Shown here piece by piece: positions 26,219 through 35,472 of a DNA stretch of 64,000 bases. The translations under genes and the position numbers were made by a program. Location: contig JALBYF010000037.1 in assembly GCA_023212725.1 (NCBI GenBank), forward strand, positions 62,001-126,000, read 5' to 3'. Position 1 is the first letter of the stretch. Each line of letters starts with the position of its first letter. Under the pieces are notes generated by a model that was not told where the DNA came from, did no database searches, and saw only the letters and a program-made list of their open reading frames with translations. The DNA comes from Tranzscheliella williamsii. Its lineage: Eukaryota > Basidiomycota > Ustilaginomycetes > Ustilaginales > Ustilaginaceae.

Positions 26219-28588
26219 TCAATAGCCTCCACGGCGAAGCTCGATCGCGCCCAATACCAATAGGGCGAATCCGGACGGGAGGACGGCGGCGAAGACGATG
26301 ACATCCTGGTAGATCCGTTTTCCGCGAGTTTTGCGTTGCAGCTGGCGCTCTTTGCGGGCCAGCAGGATGGTCGTCGCCTCGTCCCTGTCGTCGATGCTCT
26401 GTTCGGTCAGGTGGCTAGGGATCGTGCTCAAACCGGCGGCCTTCGTTGCCGATCCATCGTGGTGGTACCCAGTGTGGCGCTGCGACGGGCCCGGGTCCCG
26501 AGAATCAGTCTCCCCCCGGCGCTGGGGTTGCTCTTCCGTGTCTGCTTCTCCAGTCTCTACAAGGAGCGGTGCTCGCTCGTTATCTGCAGATTTTCGGTCC
26601 GTCGCCCCGAACAGGTTTCGCCGATTACGCGCGAGCAAAGATTGGGGACCAACAAAGTAGGCTGTCGCCGTCTGGCCCAGCTTGCTGGCGAAAGGTGGCA
26701 GAATGGCGCGCGGCCGACGGATGTGGAAGAGAATGGTCCATACTAACCCTGGCATGACGAACCCCACGGCGGCACCTACTAGGCCCAAGATTTCGGAAGT
26801 GCGCGTGAACCTAGCCTCCTCGCCGTCTTTCTCCCGTCGACGGAAGCCGCCGGCACCGGACAGGTAGGCGATCGAAGCGGTGATGCCCCACAAAAGCAGT
26901 CCAGCCAGCGCATTCCTTGCGGGCTTGCTCCACTTGTGTATCCATCGGCCGAGGCGGGATGGGTCGTTGGGACTGAGTCCTGTTCCTCCGGTGCCGGCAT
27001 CTCCCATCGCCGGGTCGGCCTCGTCGTCGAGCGGCAGCTGGATCGCTGGCTTGCGCCTTCGCAGAGGATGTAGATTGAGCAGTCGCAGTAAACGGCCCCA
27101 GGAAGACCGCGCGGTAGTAAGGCAGATGGCCAGATGCGTGGCCAGAATGGCAACAAAGAGAACCCGCGCAAAGTTGATCAGGTCGTCATCGTTGGGAAGC
27201 GAGGCAAATAAGTTAGGATGGACCTGCTTGTGCAAGCGGCCTTGCACACCTTGTGTACCGGCCGCAACTCCAAAGATCAGAGCCATGGCGACGACAAAGA
27301 ACACCTGGCCGGCTTGGGCACCTAAGAAAGCCTTGACATTCGATCTCGAGGTGCCTATCCTGCGCAAACTCCGTTGGTGCGCAAGGATTTGAAGCGGGCA
27401 TGCACTGAGAGTGAGAAGCGGCAGCATCGAGATGGGAGCCCAGATGGAGGGAGGCTTGAAAGGGTTCGCATTCGGCCACCTTCTGTGGCCTGAGCGGAGG
27501 CTAAAAGCCGTTCTATCCGTACTGAGCGCGAGGTCTGGGTCATGCTCTGGAGAAGCCGAGTAAATCTTGCTGAGCACGATGGCGACGATGGCAGGATAGA
27601 AAGCGAGAGTGAAAAAGGTATTAAGCCGGATCACATTCCGCTTGGCCAGCGGAAAGATGACCAAAGGAACAGAGATGACACCGCCCATTACCAAGGTAAC
27701 AAAGGCTCTGTCGTGCAGCGGCACACCGCGCGGAGAATAGTTGAAGAAAACCTGCAGCAGCAGATCCGCCAAGGCGAAGTAGCCGATGACGGCGCTGCCA
27801 GTTGCATAGATGGCAAGGAGCAGACCTGCAACGACTCTACCCAGACCTCCCTTCCAAGGCGTATAGCGGCCAAAGCTGGCACCCACGATAGCCTCGATGG
27901 AGCTGCCATTGACGTATCGGCTTAAGACAACCCAGAGACCTCCACCCACTCCGCCTAGGGCGGCCACTGCAACGAGAGCCATAGTGCCTAAGAGGACACC
28001 GGTACGAGCAAAGTAGTGCGGCATGGACAGGAGCACAGCGGGATGAAGGCTGGCGGAGAAGAGGTTGGCCGACACATGAGGCGCTGAAAGACTAGCCGGT
28101 GCTCCCGGACTGGTGAGAAAGGTCCACCAAGCTCGGCGATGCTCCTGGTTGGGGCGGAGCGATTCCAAATAGGATTCTGGGACGGCCCTCCGTGGCTTTC
28201 TGTGACGTGCTGAAGGCCTCTTGCGACGCTCTGATGTCGAGGATAAGGCTAGCGTATGATCTCTGTAATGTTGTTGGTCGACTTCTTCTTCACTACTGTC
28301 ATCCCATGTATTCCCAACGTCTATGCGACCCTGCCGCATGAAGGCGTCGTATTCGGAAGTGTCGTCACTGTCCGCCTCTTCAAGATCCTGAGAAGAGCGG
28401 GACATTTCGGCACTGCTGCTGGCATGCGAAGCAGCAGAGGGGCCGTAACGCTGGCTGCCTCGCCCGACAGTGCGGCTGGAGACTGTCTCGAAGTCATCTT
28501 GCCGGACGGAGATGTGAGATGGTTGCGACGAGACAGTTGAGTAGTTGTAACGATTGGGCATCGGTCGCGAGGAGCTAGGATCGCCCAT
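26219..28588 (-). CDS. Amino-acid-transporter-like multispan membrane protein
   Basis: A single exon from the ATG at 28588 encodes 789 aa. A ~190-residue polar, Ser-rich cytoplasmic domain comes first. About ten hydrophobic spans follow, for example MALVAVAALGGVGGGLWVVL, VVAGLLLAIYATGSAVIGYF, FVTLVMGGVISVPLVIFPLA, LLTLSACPLQILAHQ and FARVLFVAILATHLAICLTT. A charged loop precedes the last spans. This fits the amino acid/auxin permease (AAAP, SLC36/38, AVT) superfamily, whose fungal members mostly move amino acids across the vacuolar membrane. The match is by pattern and is weaker than for other genes here. The substrate is unknown. A long polar loop (residues ~520-570) interrupts the core. Confidence 0.65.
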   Translation of the reverse strand: MGDPSSSRPMPNRYNYSTVSSQPSHISVRQDDFETVSSRTVGRGSQRYGPSAASHASSSAEMSRSSQDLEEADSDDTSEYDAFMRQGRIDVGNTWDDSSEEEVDQQHYRDHTLALSSTSERRKRPSARHRKPRRAVPESYLESLRPNQEHRRAWWTFLTSPGAPASLSAPHVSANLFSASLHPAVLLSMPHYFARTGVLLGTMALVAVAALGGVGGGLWVVLSRYVNGSSIEAIVGASFGRYTPWKGGLGRVVAGLLLAIYATGSAVIGYFALADLLLQVFFNYSPRGVPLHDRAFVTLVMGGVISVPLVIFPLAKRNVIRLNTFFTLAFYPAIVAIVLSKIYSASPEHDPDLALSTDRTAFSLRSGHRRWPNANPFKPPSIWAPISMLPLLTLSACPLQILAHQRSLRRIGTSRSNVKAFLGAQAGQVFFVVAMALIFGVAAGTQGVQGRLHKQVHPNLFASLPNDDDLINFARVLFVAILATHLAICLTTARSSWGRLLRLLNLHPLRRRKPAIQLPLDDEADPAMGDAGTGGTGLSPNDPSRLGRWIHKWSKPARNALAGLLLWGITASIAYLSGAGGFRRREKDGEEARFTRTSEILGLVGAAVGFVMPGLVWTILFHIRRPRAILPPFASKLGQTATAYFVGPQSLLARNRRNLFGATDRKSADNERAPLLVETGEADTEEQPQRRGETDSRDPGPSQRHTGYHHDGSATKAAGLSTIPSHLTEQSIDDRDEATTILLARKERQLQRKTRGKRIYQDVIVFAAVLPSGFALLVLGAIELRRGGY

Positions 28589-29165
28589 CGTCAAGCTGAA
28601 CTCGCGGCTAGGGCCTATAACAGCTCAGCTGAGAGGCTAGAGTAGATGTACTAGGGAGGAGATCGAAGCCTGATGCGATGTCGCCGAACCTCACATACAT
28701 ATGATTATCTCGTTATAGGATAAGCGGGTGGAGGTCAGGTGGCTGTTTTCCGGACAAGGAGCCGTACGGTATATGAACCGTGACGCGCCCTTTTGGTTCG
28801 TGTTAGATCTATACAGAGAGAAGGTAAGGGGTACATACGGGAGGTCTTGAGTTGTAGTCCGAGATAACGTATACGTCTTTACGATATAGAGATGCTTCCT
28901 TGAAAAAAATAAGCAGCACGCGGTTCGGGCTCGTGCACATGCTTTACAACTCACACGTACTACTTATGCCGAACTGGAATTCCACTTGCTGTGTGTGCTA
29001 TGCCGACCTTTGAAGCTCTGCGGTTGACAACGGACAGCTTGCACCTTCTATTGACATGCCAAGTCTTCTTGCTGGCCTTTTTCCTTCCTCTCTCCACCTT
29101 GTCATCACCACCTTGTACATTGGCTCGACAAGGACGAGCTTCAGTCCTCTCTCGCGCTTTCCAGC
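28589..29165. other. Divergent promoter, transporter-like / SEC7
   Basis: These 577 nt separate two divergent ATGs. The SEC7 side ends in a CT-rich leader. No gene or clear element is recognised. Confidence 0.5.
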
Positions 29166-32100
29166 ATGGCCGACCGCACAGCTGAGCAGGCGGAGGATTC
29201 GTCCAAACCTCAGCTACCTAGTGCAGGCACCAGCCTCGTCCAGCCCTCCCCTCTACCTGCAACATCACAGAGCATCGTAACAGGAGACAACGTTCAGGAT
29301 GAACCATCAACAATAGCAGAAAACCAAACAGGAGGTACAAAACTGCCAGATGTGCCTACAACCATTGCCAAAGATCCTCCCGGGGCCACTTCAACCGAGC
29401 CAGTCGACAATGTGAACGGTGCTGTTCCCAACATCACCATCTCGCCTGCCGTCAACGGACATGAGGAGCACATACCAAATTCGCAGTCCAGTGCTCATGG
29501 CAATGGTGCTACAGTTGAACCGACACATCCTTTGTCAACATCAGAAGAGTTGCAACATCAGCATGCTTCAGCAGCTGCCGATGAGGCAGCGCTCACATCG
29601 ACTGATGCAGCTGACGCAACCCAGAAAGCCCCCGCACCACCGAGCAAAGAGCCGCTTCCGCACCAGCCACAGCAAGTCGCTCTTCCGAGTGTCATAACCC
29701 AGGACGCCGGAACCGCTCAGCCAGATCCCCGGCCAAGCTTCTCACAGTCTCGCCGTTCTTCTGTATCCACCACAGCGACCACAGCTACTACGATCCATTC
29801 GCGTTCCAGCCTAAAAAGCCTAAATAAGGGAAGCGCCGTCTTTGTCATCACCGCCCTCGAGACGCTAGCGAGCTCCAAAGAAGCGCGCAAAGACAAGGAG
29901 CTCAAAGGAGCTGCTGACAGAGCGCTGGATATGGTCAAAACAGCCGCCTCGACCTCCTCCACCGCCTCTTCAGCTTCCGAACAAAGTCAACCCGTCTTGG
30001 ACCCAAGAGTGGTCTTCGAACCTCTTCGTCTCGCTTGCAGGACACGCAGCAACAACCTCACCATCACCAGCTTGGATTGCATTGGAAAGCTTGTCAGCTA
30101 TGCCTTCTTTGCCGAAGATGATCCAGTACCAGCTTCTGCTGCCCCCGCCGTCGATGGCTATCCACCTCAAACGCTCGCTGATCTAGTAACAGAGACCGTC
30201 TGCGATTGTTACCACGAGAACCTGGACGATAAAATTGCCCTTCAGATTATCAAGGCATTACTAGCATCCGTCCTGTCGACTGTAGTCCACGTCCACCAGT
30301 CCAGCTTGCTTAAAGCGGTCCGCACTGTCTACAACATATTCTTGATGAGCAAGTCTCCGGCTAACCAAGCCATCGCACAGGGAAGCTTGACCCAGATGGT
30401 TCACCACGTTTTTGCCCGCGTACCTCGCAGCGGCACTCAGCAAATTCTTTCCAGCTCGAGCAGCATCAACGATATCTCACGGTCTCAAGCTCAAGCGGGT
30501 AACCCTCGTCGCAGCGAATCCGTCTCCTCTAGCCTCGCTTTGCAAACGAACCCAGCGTCTGTAAGAGATCATACAGACTCTGAACCTGCCGGGCAAGTCC
30601 AAGAAGCTACCGGCGATGATGATGGACAACAGAAAGCCACATCTGCAGCAGGTGAGGCAGTCGCCGAAGACGAAAAGATAACGCTCAAGACCTTTGAGAA
30701 CCGAAAGTCGTTCGAAGGGGCGTCTGAGCGAGATACTGCCCGCAGTCTCGCCAACATGAGCACCGCTGAGCTATTCGTCAAGGATGCCTTCCTGGTTCTG
30801 CGAGCGCTCTGCAAGTTGACCATGAAGCCGTTGGGAGCGGAAAGCGAAAGGGATCTGAAATCCCATGCGATGCGTTCCAAGCTTCTGTCGCTCCATCTGA
30901 TCCTCACCATCATCAAGTCTCACATGTCCATCTTCACTGACCCAACGGTCATCATTCACAGCACGACGACCGGAGAGCAGACTGCCTTTGTGCAAGCTGT
31001 AAAACAATACCTTTGCCTCAGTCTCAGTAGAAATGCTGTCAGCAGCGTCAATCAGGTTTTTGAGATCAGCTGCGAAATCTTCTGGTTGATCATGGATGGC
31101 ATGCGCACCAAGCTGAAGAAGGAGATTGAGGTGCTTCTCAACGAAATCTTCCTCCCCATCCTCGAGATGCGCACTTCCACAGCCAAGCAAAAATCGATCC
31201 TCCTTGGTGTTCTGATCCGTCTCTGCCAAGACCCGCAGGCATTGGTAGAGGTCTATCTTAACTATGACTGCGACAGGACAGCTCTGGACAACATCTACGA
31301 AAGGCTCATGAATGTCATCTCCAAGATTTCTCAAGCTCATATTACGTCCAGTGCAGATGGCAAGGGTGAGAAGGACTCGTCTTCCTCGTCCGCTTCAGCG
31401 ATGCCTAGAGGCAGCAGCGGTGGTCCTGCTATTCCTCCTACTCTGAGCACAGCAGCCGCTGGCGAACTCGGCTCGACTGATTCTGCCTTGGCTTCCACCA
31501 CCAGTCAGTCAGTCGAGGCGCGTTTGAAACGACAGAGTCTCGAATGCCTTTGCTCGGTGTTGCGCTCTCTTGTCATCTGGTCCAATCGAGCCTCGATGCC
31601 GAGTGATACTGCTGCACATCTTAATGGCGAGGCTGCCTCGCCGCGCCCGAGCGAAGATGTCCGCATCGGCAACGAGACCATTACGCTGGACAGCGAAAAT
31701 CTCATGGAGAGTAGTGGCAACGCCACACCTATCCTTGGCGCCACTGGCAATGGTACCGAGATCAGCCGAGGACACACACCTGAGCCGCAGGACGACCCCA
31801 GCCGATTCGAGAACGCAAAGCAACGCAAAACCATTCTGCTCGAAGCCATACGCAAGTTCAACTTCAAGCCAAAGCGGGGTATAGAAGACCTCATCAAGAA
31901 CGGCTTCATTCGAAGCCGTGATCCTAACGACATTGCACGCTTTCTCCTGTATGCCGACGGCCTCAGTAAAGCTCAGATTGGCGAGTTTCTGGGCGAAGGC
32001 ACACCGGAAAGCAACGCCATTATGCATGCCTTTGTCGACATGATGAACTTTGAAGGCCTGGGCTTTACCGACGCCCTGCGACGGTTTCTCCAGGCCTTCC

Positions 32101-35100
32101 GGCTGCCCGGAGAATCGCAAAAGATTGACCGCTACATGCTCAAGTTTGCCGAGCGATTCTTTCACGGTAATCCAACTGCTTTTGCCAACGCCGATACGGC
32201 CTACGTGTTTGCGTACTCGGTGATCATGCTCAACACCGACGCCCACAATCCGCAGGTCAAGCAGCGTATGAGCCTGCAGGATTTCTATAAGAACAACTCT
32301 GGGATTGACGACGGCAAGAATTTGCCAGAAGAGTATCTTGCAGCGGTTTATGATGAGATCCAGCACAACGAAATTAAGATGAAGGACGAAGTGGCTGTGC
32401 CGGCGGGCGTACCGGCTACGTCGGGCCTCGCCAACGTTATCGCCACGGTCGGACGAGACCTGCAGAGGGAAGCTTACGTCCTGCAGTCCGAGGGTATGGC
32501 CAACAAGACCGAAGCACTTTTCCGCACTATGGTCAGAGCCCAGCGTCGTATCGGGCCTCAGCAACGGGCAGCCGCCGAGCAATTCTTTTCCGCTTCGCAT
32601 TTCGAGCACGTTAAACCGATGTTCGAGGTGGCTTGGATGCCGTTCCTGGCTGGCATTTCGGGACCTTTGCAAGAGTCGGACGATGCTGAAATTGTTGACA
32701 AGTGCCTCGAAGGGTTCAGGGATGCCATCAAGATTGTCTCCTTTTTCGGGCTGGAGCTGGAGCGCAACGCTTTCGTGACAACGCTTGCCAAGTTTACCTT
32801 TTTGAACAACCTGGGCGAGATGAAGAGCAAGAATGTTCAGGCCATCAAGACTTTGCTCGGCGTTGCTCACAGCGAAGGCAACTATCTCAAGGGCAGCTGG
32901 AGGGAGGTCTTGACGTGTGTCAGCCAGCTGGAACGCTTCCAACTGATTAGCGGCGGTGTGGACGGTCGACAGCTTCCCGAGCTCGGGCGCCGGAGCACAG
33001 GTACTTCGGCGGCTGGTGTGGGTGTCAACGGTTCTCGAGCCCGCCAGCAGTACTTGCCGAACGACGACGTGGTGCAAGCAGGCGCCTCGTCAGCAGTGAC
33101 CATGGCCGCGGATATGGTCTTCTCCTCGAGCGCAACGCTGTCCGGCACGGCGATCGTGGACTTTGTCCAGGCTCTTTCGGATGTCTCGTGGGAGGAGATC
33201 CAGTCGTCCGGCCTGACGGAAAACCCGCGACTGTTCTCGCTGCAGAAGTTGGTCGAGATCTCGTACTACAACATGGGCCGCATCCGGATGGAGTGGTCCA
33301 ACATCTGGGCTATTCTGGGCGAGCATTTCAACATGGTCTGCTGCCATCCGAACCCGAACGTGTCTGCCTTCGGGCTGGACTCCTTGCGTCAGCTGGCCAT
33401 GCGCTTCTTGGAGAAGGAGGAGCTGCCGCATTTCAAATTCCAGAAGGACTTCCTGAAGCCCTTCGAAGTCACGATGCAGCGAAACCGCAACGCAGAGGCC
33501 AAGGAGATGGTTCTGCAGTGCCTCGAGCAGATGATTCAATCGCGTGCCGACAATATCCGGTCCGGCTGGAGGACCATGTTTGGCGTATTTGGCGCCGCCT
33601 CCACGGCTCCTTCGGAGAGGGTGTCTGTGTACGCCTTTGACCTTGTGCGGCAGCTGAACAGCAACCACTTTGGTGCAGTGGTAGTGAACGGCTCGTTTGC
33701 GGATCTGTGCATCTGCGCCACGCACTTTGCCAAGGCCAACAAGCAGAGAATCAGCCTGCAGGCGACGGAGCTGCTGCGGGGCCTGGTACCTCTGATGCTG
33801 AATGCCAAGGAGTGTCCGATCGAAGAGGGCGGCGATCCCGGCCCGGCGGCGGCGACGCCCCTGTCCGACGACCCCATGGTCCGCTTCTGGTTCCCCGTCC
33901 TGTTTGCCTTCTACGACATCATCATGACTGGCGACGATCTGGAGGTGCGCCGCGTGGCGCTGGACAGCCTCTTCTCCATCCTGAAACAGTACGGCAGCAG
34001 CTTCCGGCCGGATTTCTGGGACACCGTGTGTCAGGAGATCTTGTTCCCGATCTTTGCCGTGCTGCGGTCCAGACAGGATGTTACGCGATTCTCCTCACAG
34101 GAGGACATGAGCGTCTGGCTGAGCACGACGCTGATCCAAGCGCTGCGAAATTTGGTCGACCTGTGGACATTCTACTTTGAGATCCTGGAGCGGCTGCTGC
34201 CTGGTCTACTGGATCTGCTGTGCGCCTGCATCTGCCAGGAGAACGACACGCTGGCGCGGATCGGAACGAGCTGTTTGCAGCAGCTGCTCGAGAAGAACGT
34301 GCGCAAGCTGAGCCTGGAACGGTGGAGCTTGGTCGTCGACACTTTCTTGCAGCTCTTCCGGACGACGACTGCACAGCAGCTGTTCGATCCGGCGTTGCGG
34401 GACGAGAGCGTGGCGTCAAGTGCGGTGGTTTCTCCCATGGAGTTGGGCGCCGGGCCGGACGGCTTCCAGCCGCCGAACCCGCTGCTGCCCGGTGTTGCGG
34501 ACGCACCGCTGGGCGAGGGCGAGGCGGAGGCGGCGCGGCGCATGTCGGGCGCGGACCGGCGACGCGCGTTCAAGCAGATCATCGTCAAGTGTGTACTGCA
34601 GCTACTGCTGATCGAGACGACACACGAGCTGCTGCAAAACGAGGAGGTGTACCGGACCATCCCGGCGGCGGAGCTGCTGCGGCTGACGCGCGTTCTGGAG
34701 GAGTCCTACCAGTTCTCGAAGCGGTTCAATGCGGACAAGGAGCTGCGTGTCGCGCTGTGGAAGGTGGGCTTTATGAAGCAGCTGCCGAACCTGCTCAAGC
34801 AGGAGTCGAGCTCGGCGGCGACGCTGGTGCACATCCTGGTGCGCATGCACGCCGACGCCGCCGCGGGGCATGTGGCCCTGCGCCGCCCGATCCGCGCCAA
34901 GCTGGTCCCGCTCGGCTACGACATTGTCTGCGCCTACCTCCCGCTCGACCCGGACACGCAGGCGCGCAACATCGCCGCCTGGACCCCCGTCGTCGCCGAG
35001 ATCTTTGCCGGCATCTGCACCTTCCACAACAGCCCCCGCACCACGGCCCCGCACGACGACAACCCCGCCGACCAGGGCAACGGGCGTGATGAGGGCGATG

Positions 35101-35366
35101 AGGGCGATGAGGGGGACGGGGCCGTGTTCAGCCACCACTCGGCGGCGTTCTACCCGTTGGCGGTGGATCTGCTTGCCAAGCATCCGCTGCCGGGCGAGAT
35201 TGCCGACGCGCTGCGCGGGTTCCTGCACAAGGTGGGTCTCGCTCACGGCCTGATTGACGCCGAGAGCGAGGCGCGCCGGCGCCAGCACGTCGACGAGGCC
35301 AAGCAGCGCGAGAAACGGCTCGGCGACGGCCTCCGCCTCGGCGCCCTCTCGTCGCCGCCCGCCTAA
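29166..35366 (+). CDS. SEC7: Sec7-type ARF guanine-nucleotide exchange factor
   Basis: A single intronless exon encodes 2066 aa. A ~220-residue low-complexity start precedes the DCB domain (VFVITALETLASSKEARKDK). The HUS region follows, with HUS-box-like SNAVSSVNQVFEIS-type sequence around residues 615-640. The catalytic Sec7 domain spans ~residues 885-1075 (KRGIEDLIKNGFI, then IGEFLGEGTPESNAIMHAF with the glutamic finger, then YVFAYSVIMLNTDAHNPQVK). HDS repeats fill the rest. Sec7/BIG proteins activate Arf1 at the trans-Golgi for vesicle budding. Yeast Sec7 is about 2000 aa, so this is full length. Near residue 1980 a short acidic repeat (DEGDEGDEGD) occurs. The gene converges with the phosphatase, 106 nt away. 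Confidence 0.97.
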   Translation: MADRTAEQAEDSSKPQLPSAGTSLVQPSPLPATSQSIVTGDNVQDEPSTIAENQTGGTKLPDVPTTIAKDPPGATSTEPVDNVNGAVPNITISPAVNGHEEHIPNSQSSAHGNGATVEPTHPLSTSEELQHQHASAAADEAALTSTDAADATQKAPAPPSKEPLPHQPQQVALPSVITQDAGTAQPDPRPSFSQSRRSSVSTTATTATTIHSRSSLKSLNKGSAVFVITALETLASSKEARKDKELKGAADRALDMVKTAASTSSTASSASEQSQPVLDPRVVFEPLRLACRTRSNNLTITSLDCIGKLVSYAFFAEDDPVPASAAPAVDGYPPQTLADLVTETVCDCYHENLDDKIALQIIKALLASVLSTVVHVHQSSLLKAVRTVYNIFLMSKSPANQAIAQGSLTQMVHHVFARVPRSGTQQILSSSSSINDISRSQAQAGNPRRSESVSSSLALQTNPASVRDHTDSEPAGQVQEATGDDDGQQKATSAAGEAVAEDEKITLKTFENRKSFEGASERDTARSLANMSTAELFVKDAFLVLRALCKLTMKPLGAESERDLKSHAMRSKLLSLHLILTIIKSHMSIFTDPTVIIHSTTTGEQTAFVQAVKQYLCLSLSRNAVSSVNQVFEISCEIFWLIMDGMRTKLKKEIEVLLNEIFLPILEMRTSTAKQKSILLGVLIRLCQDPQALVEVYLNYDCDRTALDNIYERLMNVISKISQAHITSSADGKGEKDSSSSSASAMPRGSSGGPAIPPTLSTAAAGELGSTDSALASTTSQSVEARLKRQSLECLCSVLRSLVIWSNRASMPSDTAAHLNGEAASPRPSEDVRIGNETITLDSENLMESSGNATPILGATGNGTEISRGHTPEPQDDPSRFENAKQRKTILLEAIRKFNFKPKRGIEDLIKNGFIRSRDPNDIARFLLYADGLSKAQIGEFLGEGTPESNAIMHAFVDMMNFEGLGFTDALRRFLQAFRLPGESQKIDRYMLKFAERFFHGNPTAFANADTAYVFAYSVIMLNTDAHNPQVKQRMSLQDFYKNNSGIDDGKNLPEEYLAAVYDEIQHNEIKMKDEVAVPAGVPATSGLANVIATVGRDLQREAYVLQSEGMANKTEALFRTMVRAQRRIGPQQRAAAEQFFSASHFEHVKPMFEVAWMPFLAGISGPLQESDDAEIVDKCLEGFRDAIKIVSFFGLELERNAFVTTLAKFTFLNNLGEMKSKNVQAIKTLLGVAHSEGNYLKGSWREVLTCVSQLERFQLISGGVDGRQLPELGRRSTGTSAAGVGVNGSRARQQYLPNDDVVQAGASSAVTMAADMVFSSSATLSGTAIVDFVQALSDVSWEEIQSSGLTENPRLFSLQKLVEISYYNMGRIRMEWSNIWAILGEHFNMVCCHPNPNVSAFGLDSLRQLAMRFLEKEELPHFKFQKDFLKPFEVTMQRNRNAEAKEMVLQCLEQMIQSRADNIRSGWRTMFGVFGAASTAPSERVSVYAFDLVRQLNSNHFGAVVVNGSFADLCICATHFAKANKQRISLQATELLRGLVPLMLNAKECPIEEGGDPGPAAATPLSDDPMVRFWFPVLFAFYDIIMTGDDLEVRRVALDSLFSILKQYGSSFRPDFWDTVCQEILFPIFAVLRSRQDVTRFSSQEDMSVWLSTTLIQALRNLVDLWTFYFEILERLLPGLLDLLCACICQENDTLARIGTSCLQQLLEKNVRKLSLERWSLVVDTFLQLFRTTTAQQLFDPALRDESVASSAVVSPMELGAGPDGFQPPNPLLPGVADAPLGEGEAEAARRMSGADRRRAFKQIIVKCVLQLLLIETTHELLQNEEVYRTIPAAELLRLTRVLEESYQFSKRFNADKELRVALWKVGFMKQLPNLLKQESSSAATLVHILVRMHADAAAGHVALRRPIRAKLVPLGYDIVCAYLPLDPDTQARNIAAWTPVVAEIFAGICTFHNSPRTTAPHDDNPADQGNGRDEGDEGDEGDGAVFSHHSAAFYPLAVDLLAKHPLPGEIADALRGFLHKVGLAHGLIDAESEARRRQHVDEAKQREKRLGDGLRLGALSSPPA

Positions 35367-35472
35367 CGCGCTCGCGCGGTGCCGCTGGACACTGTAGATA
35401 GACACACGTGTACTCAACTGTACTGTACTGCGAGCGGGCGAGGGAAGCAAGTGTGTGGTATTGCGAGCGGGG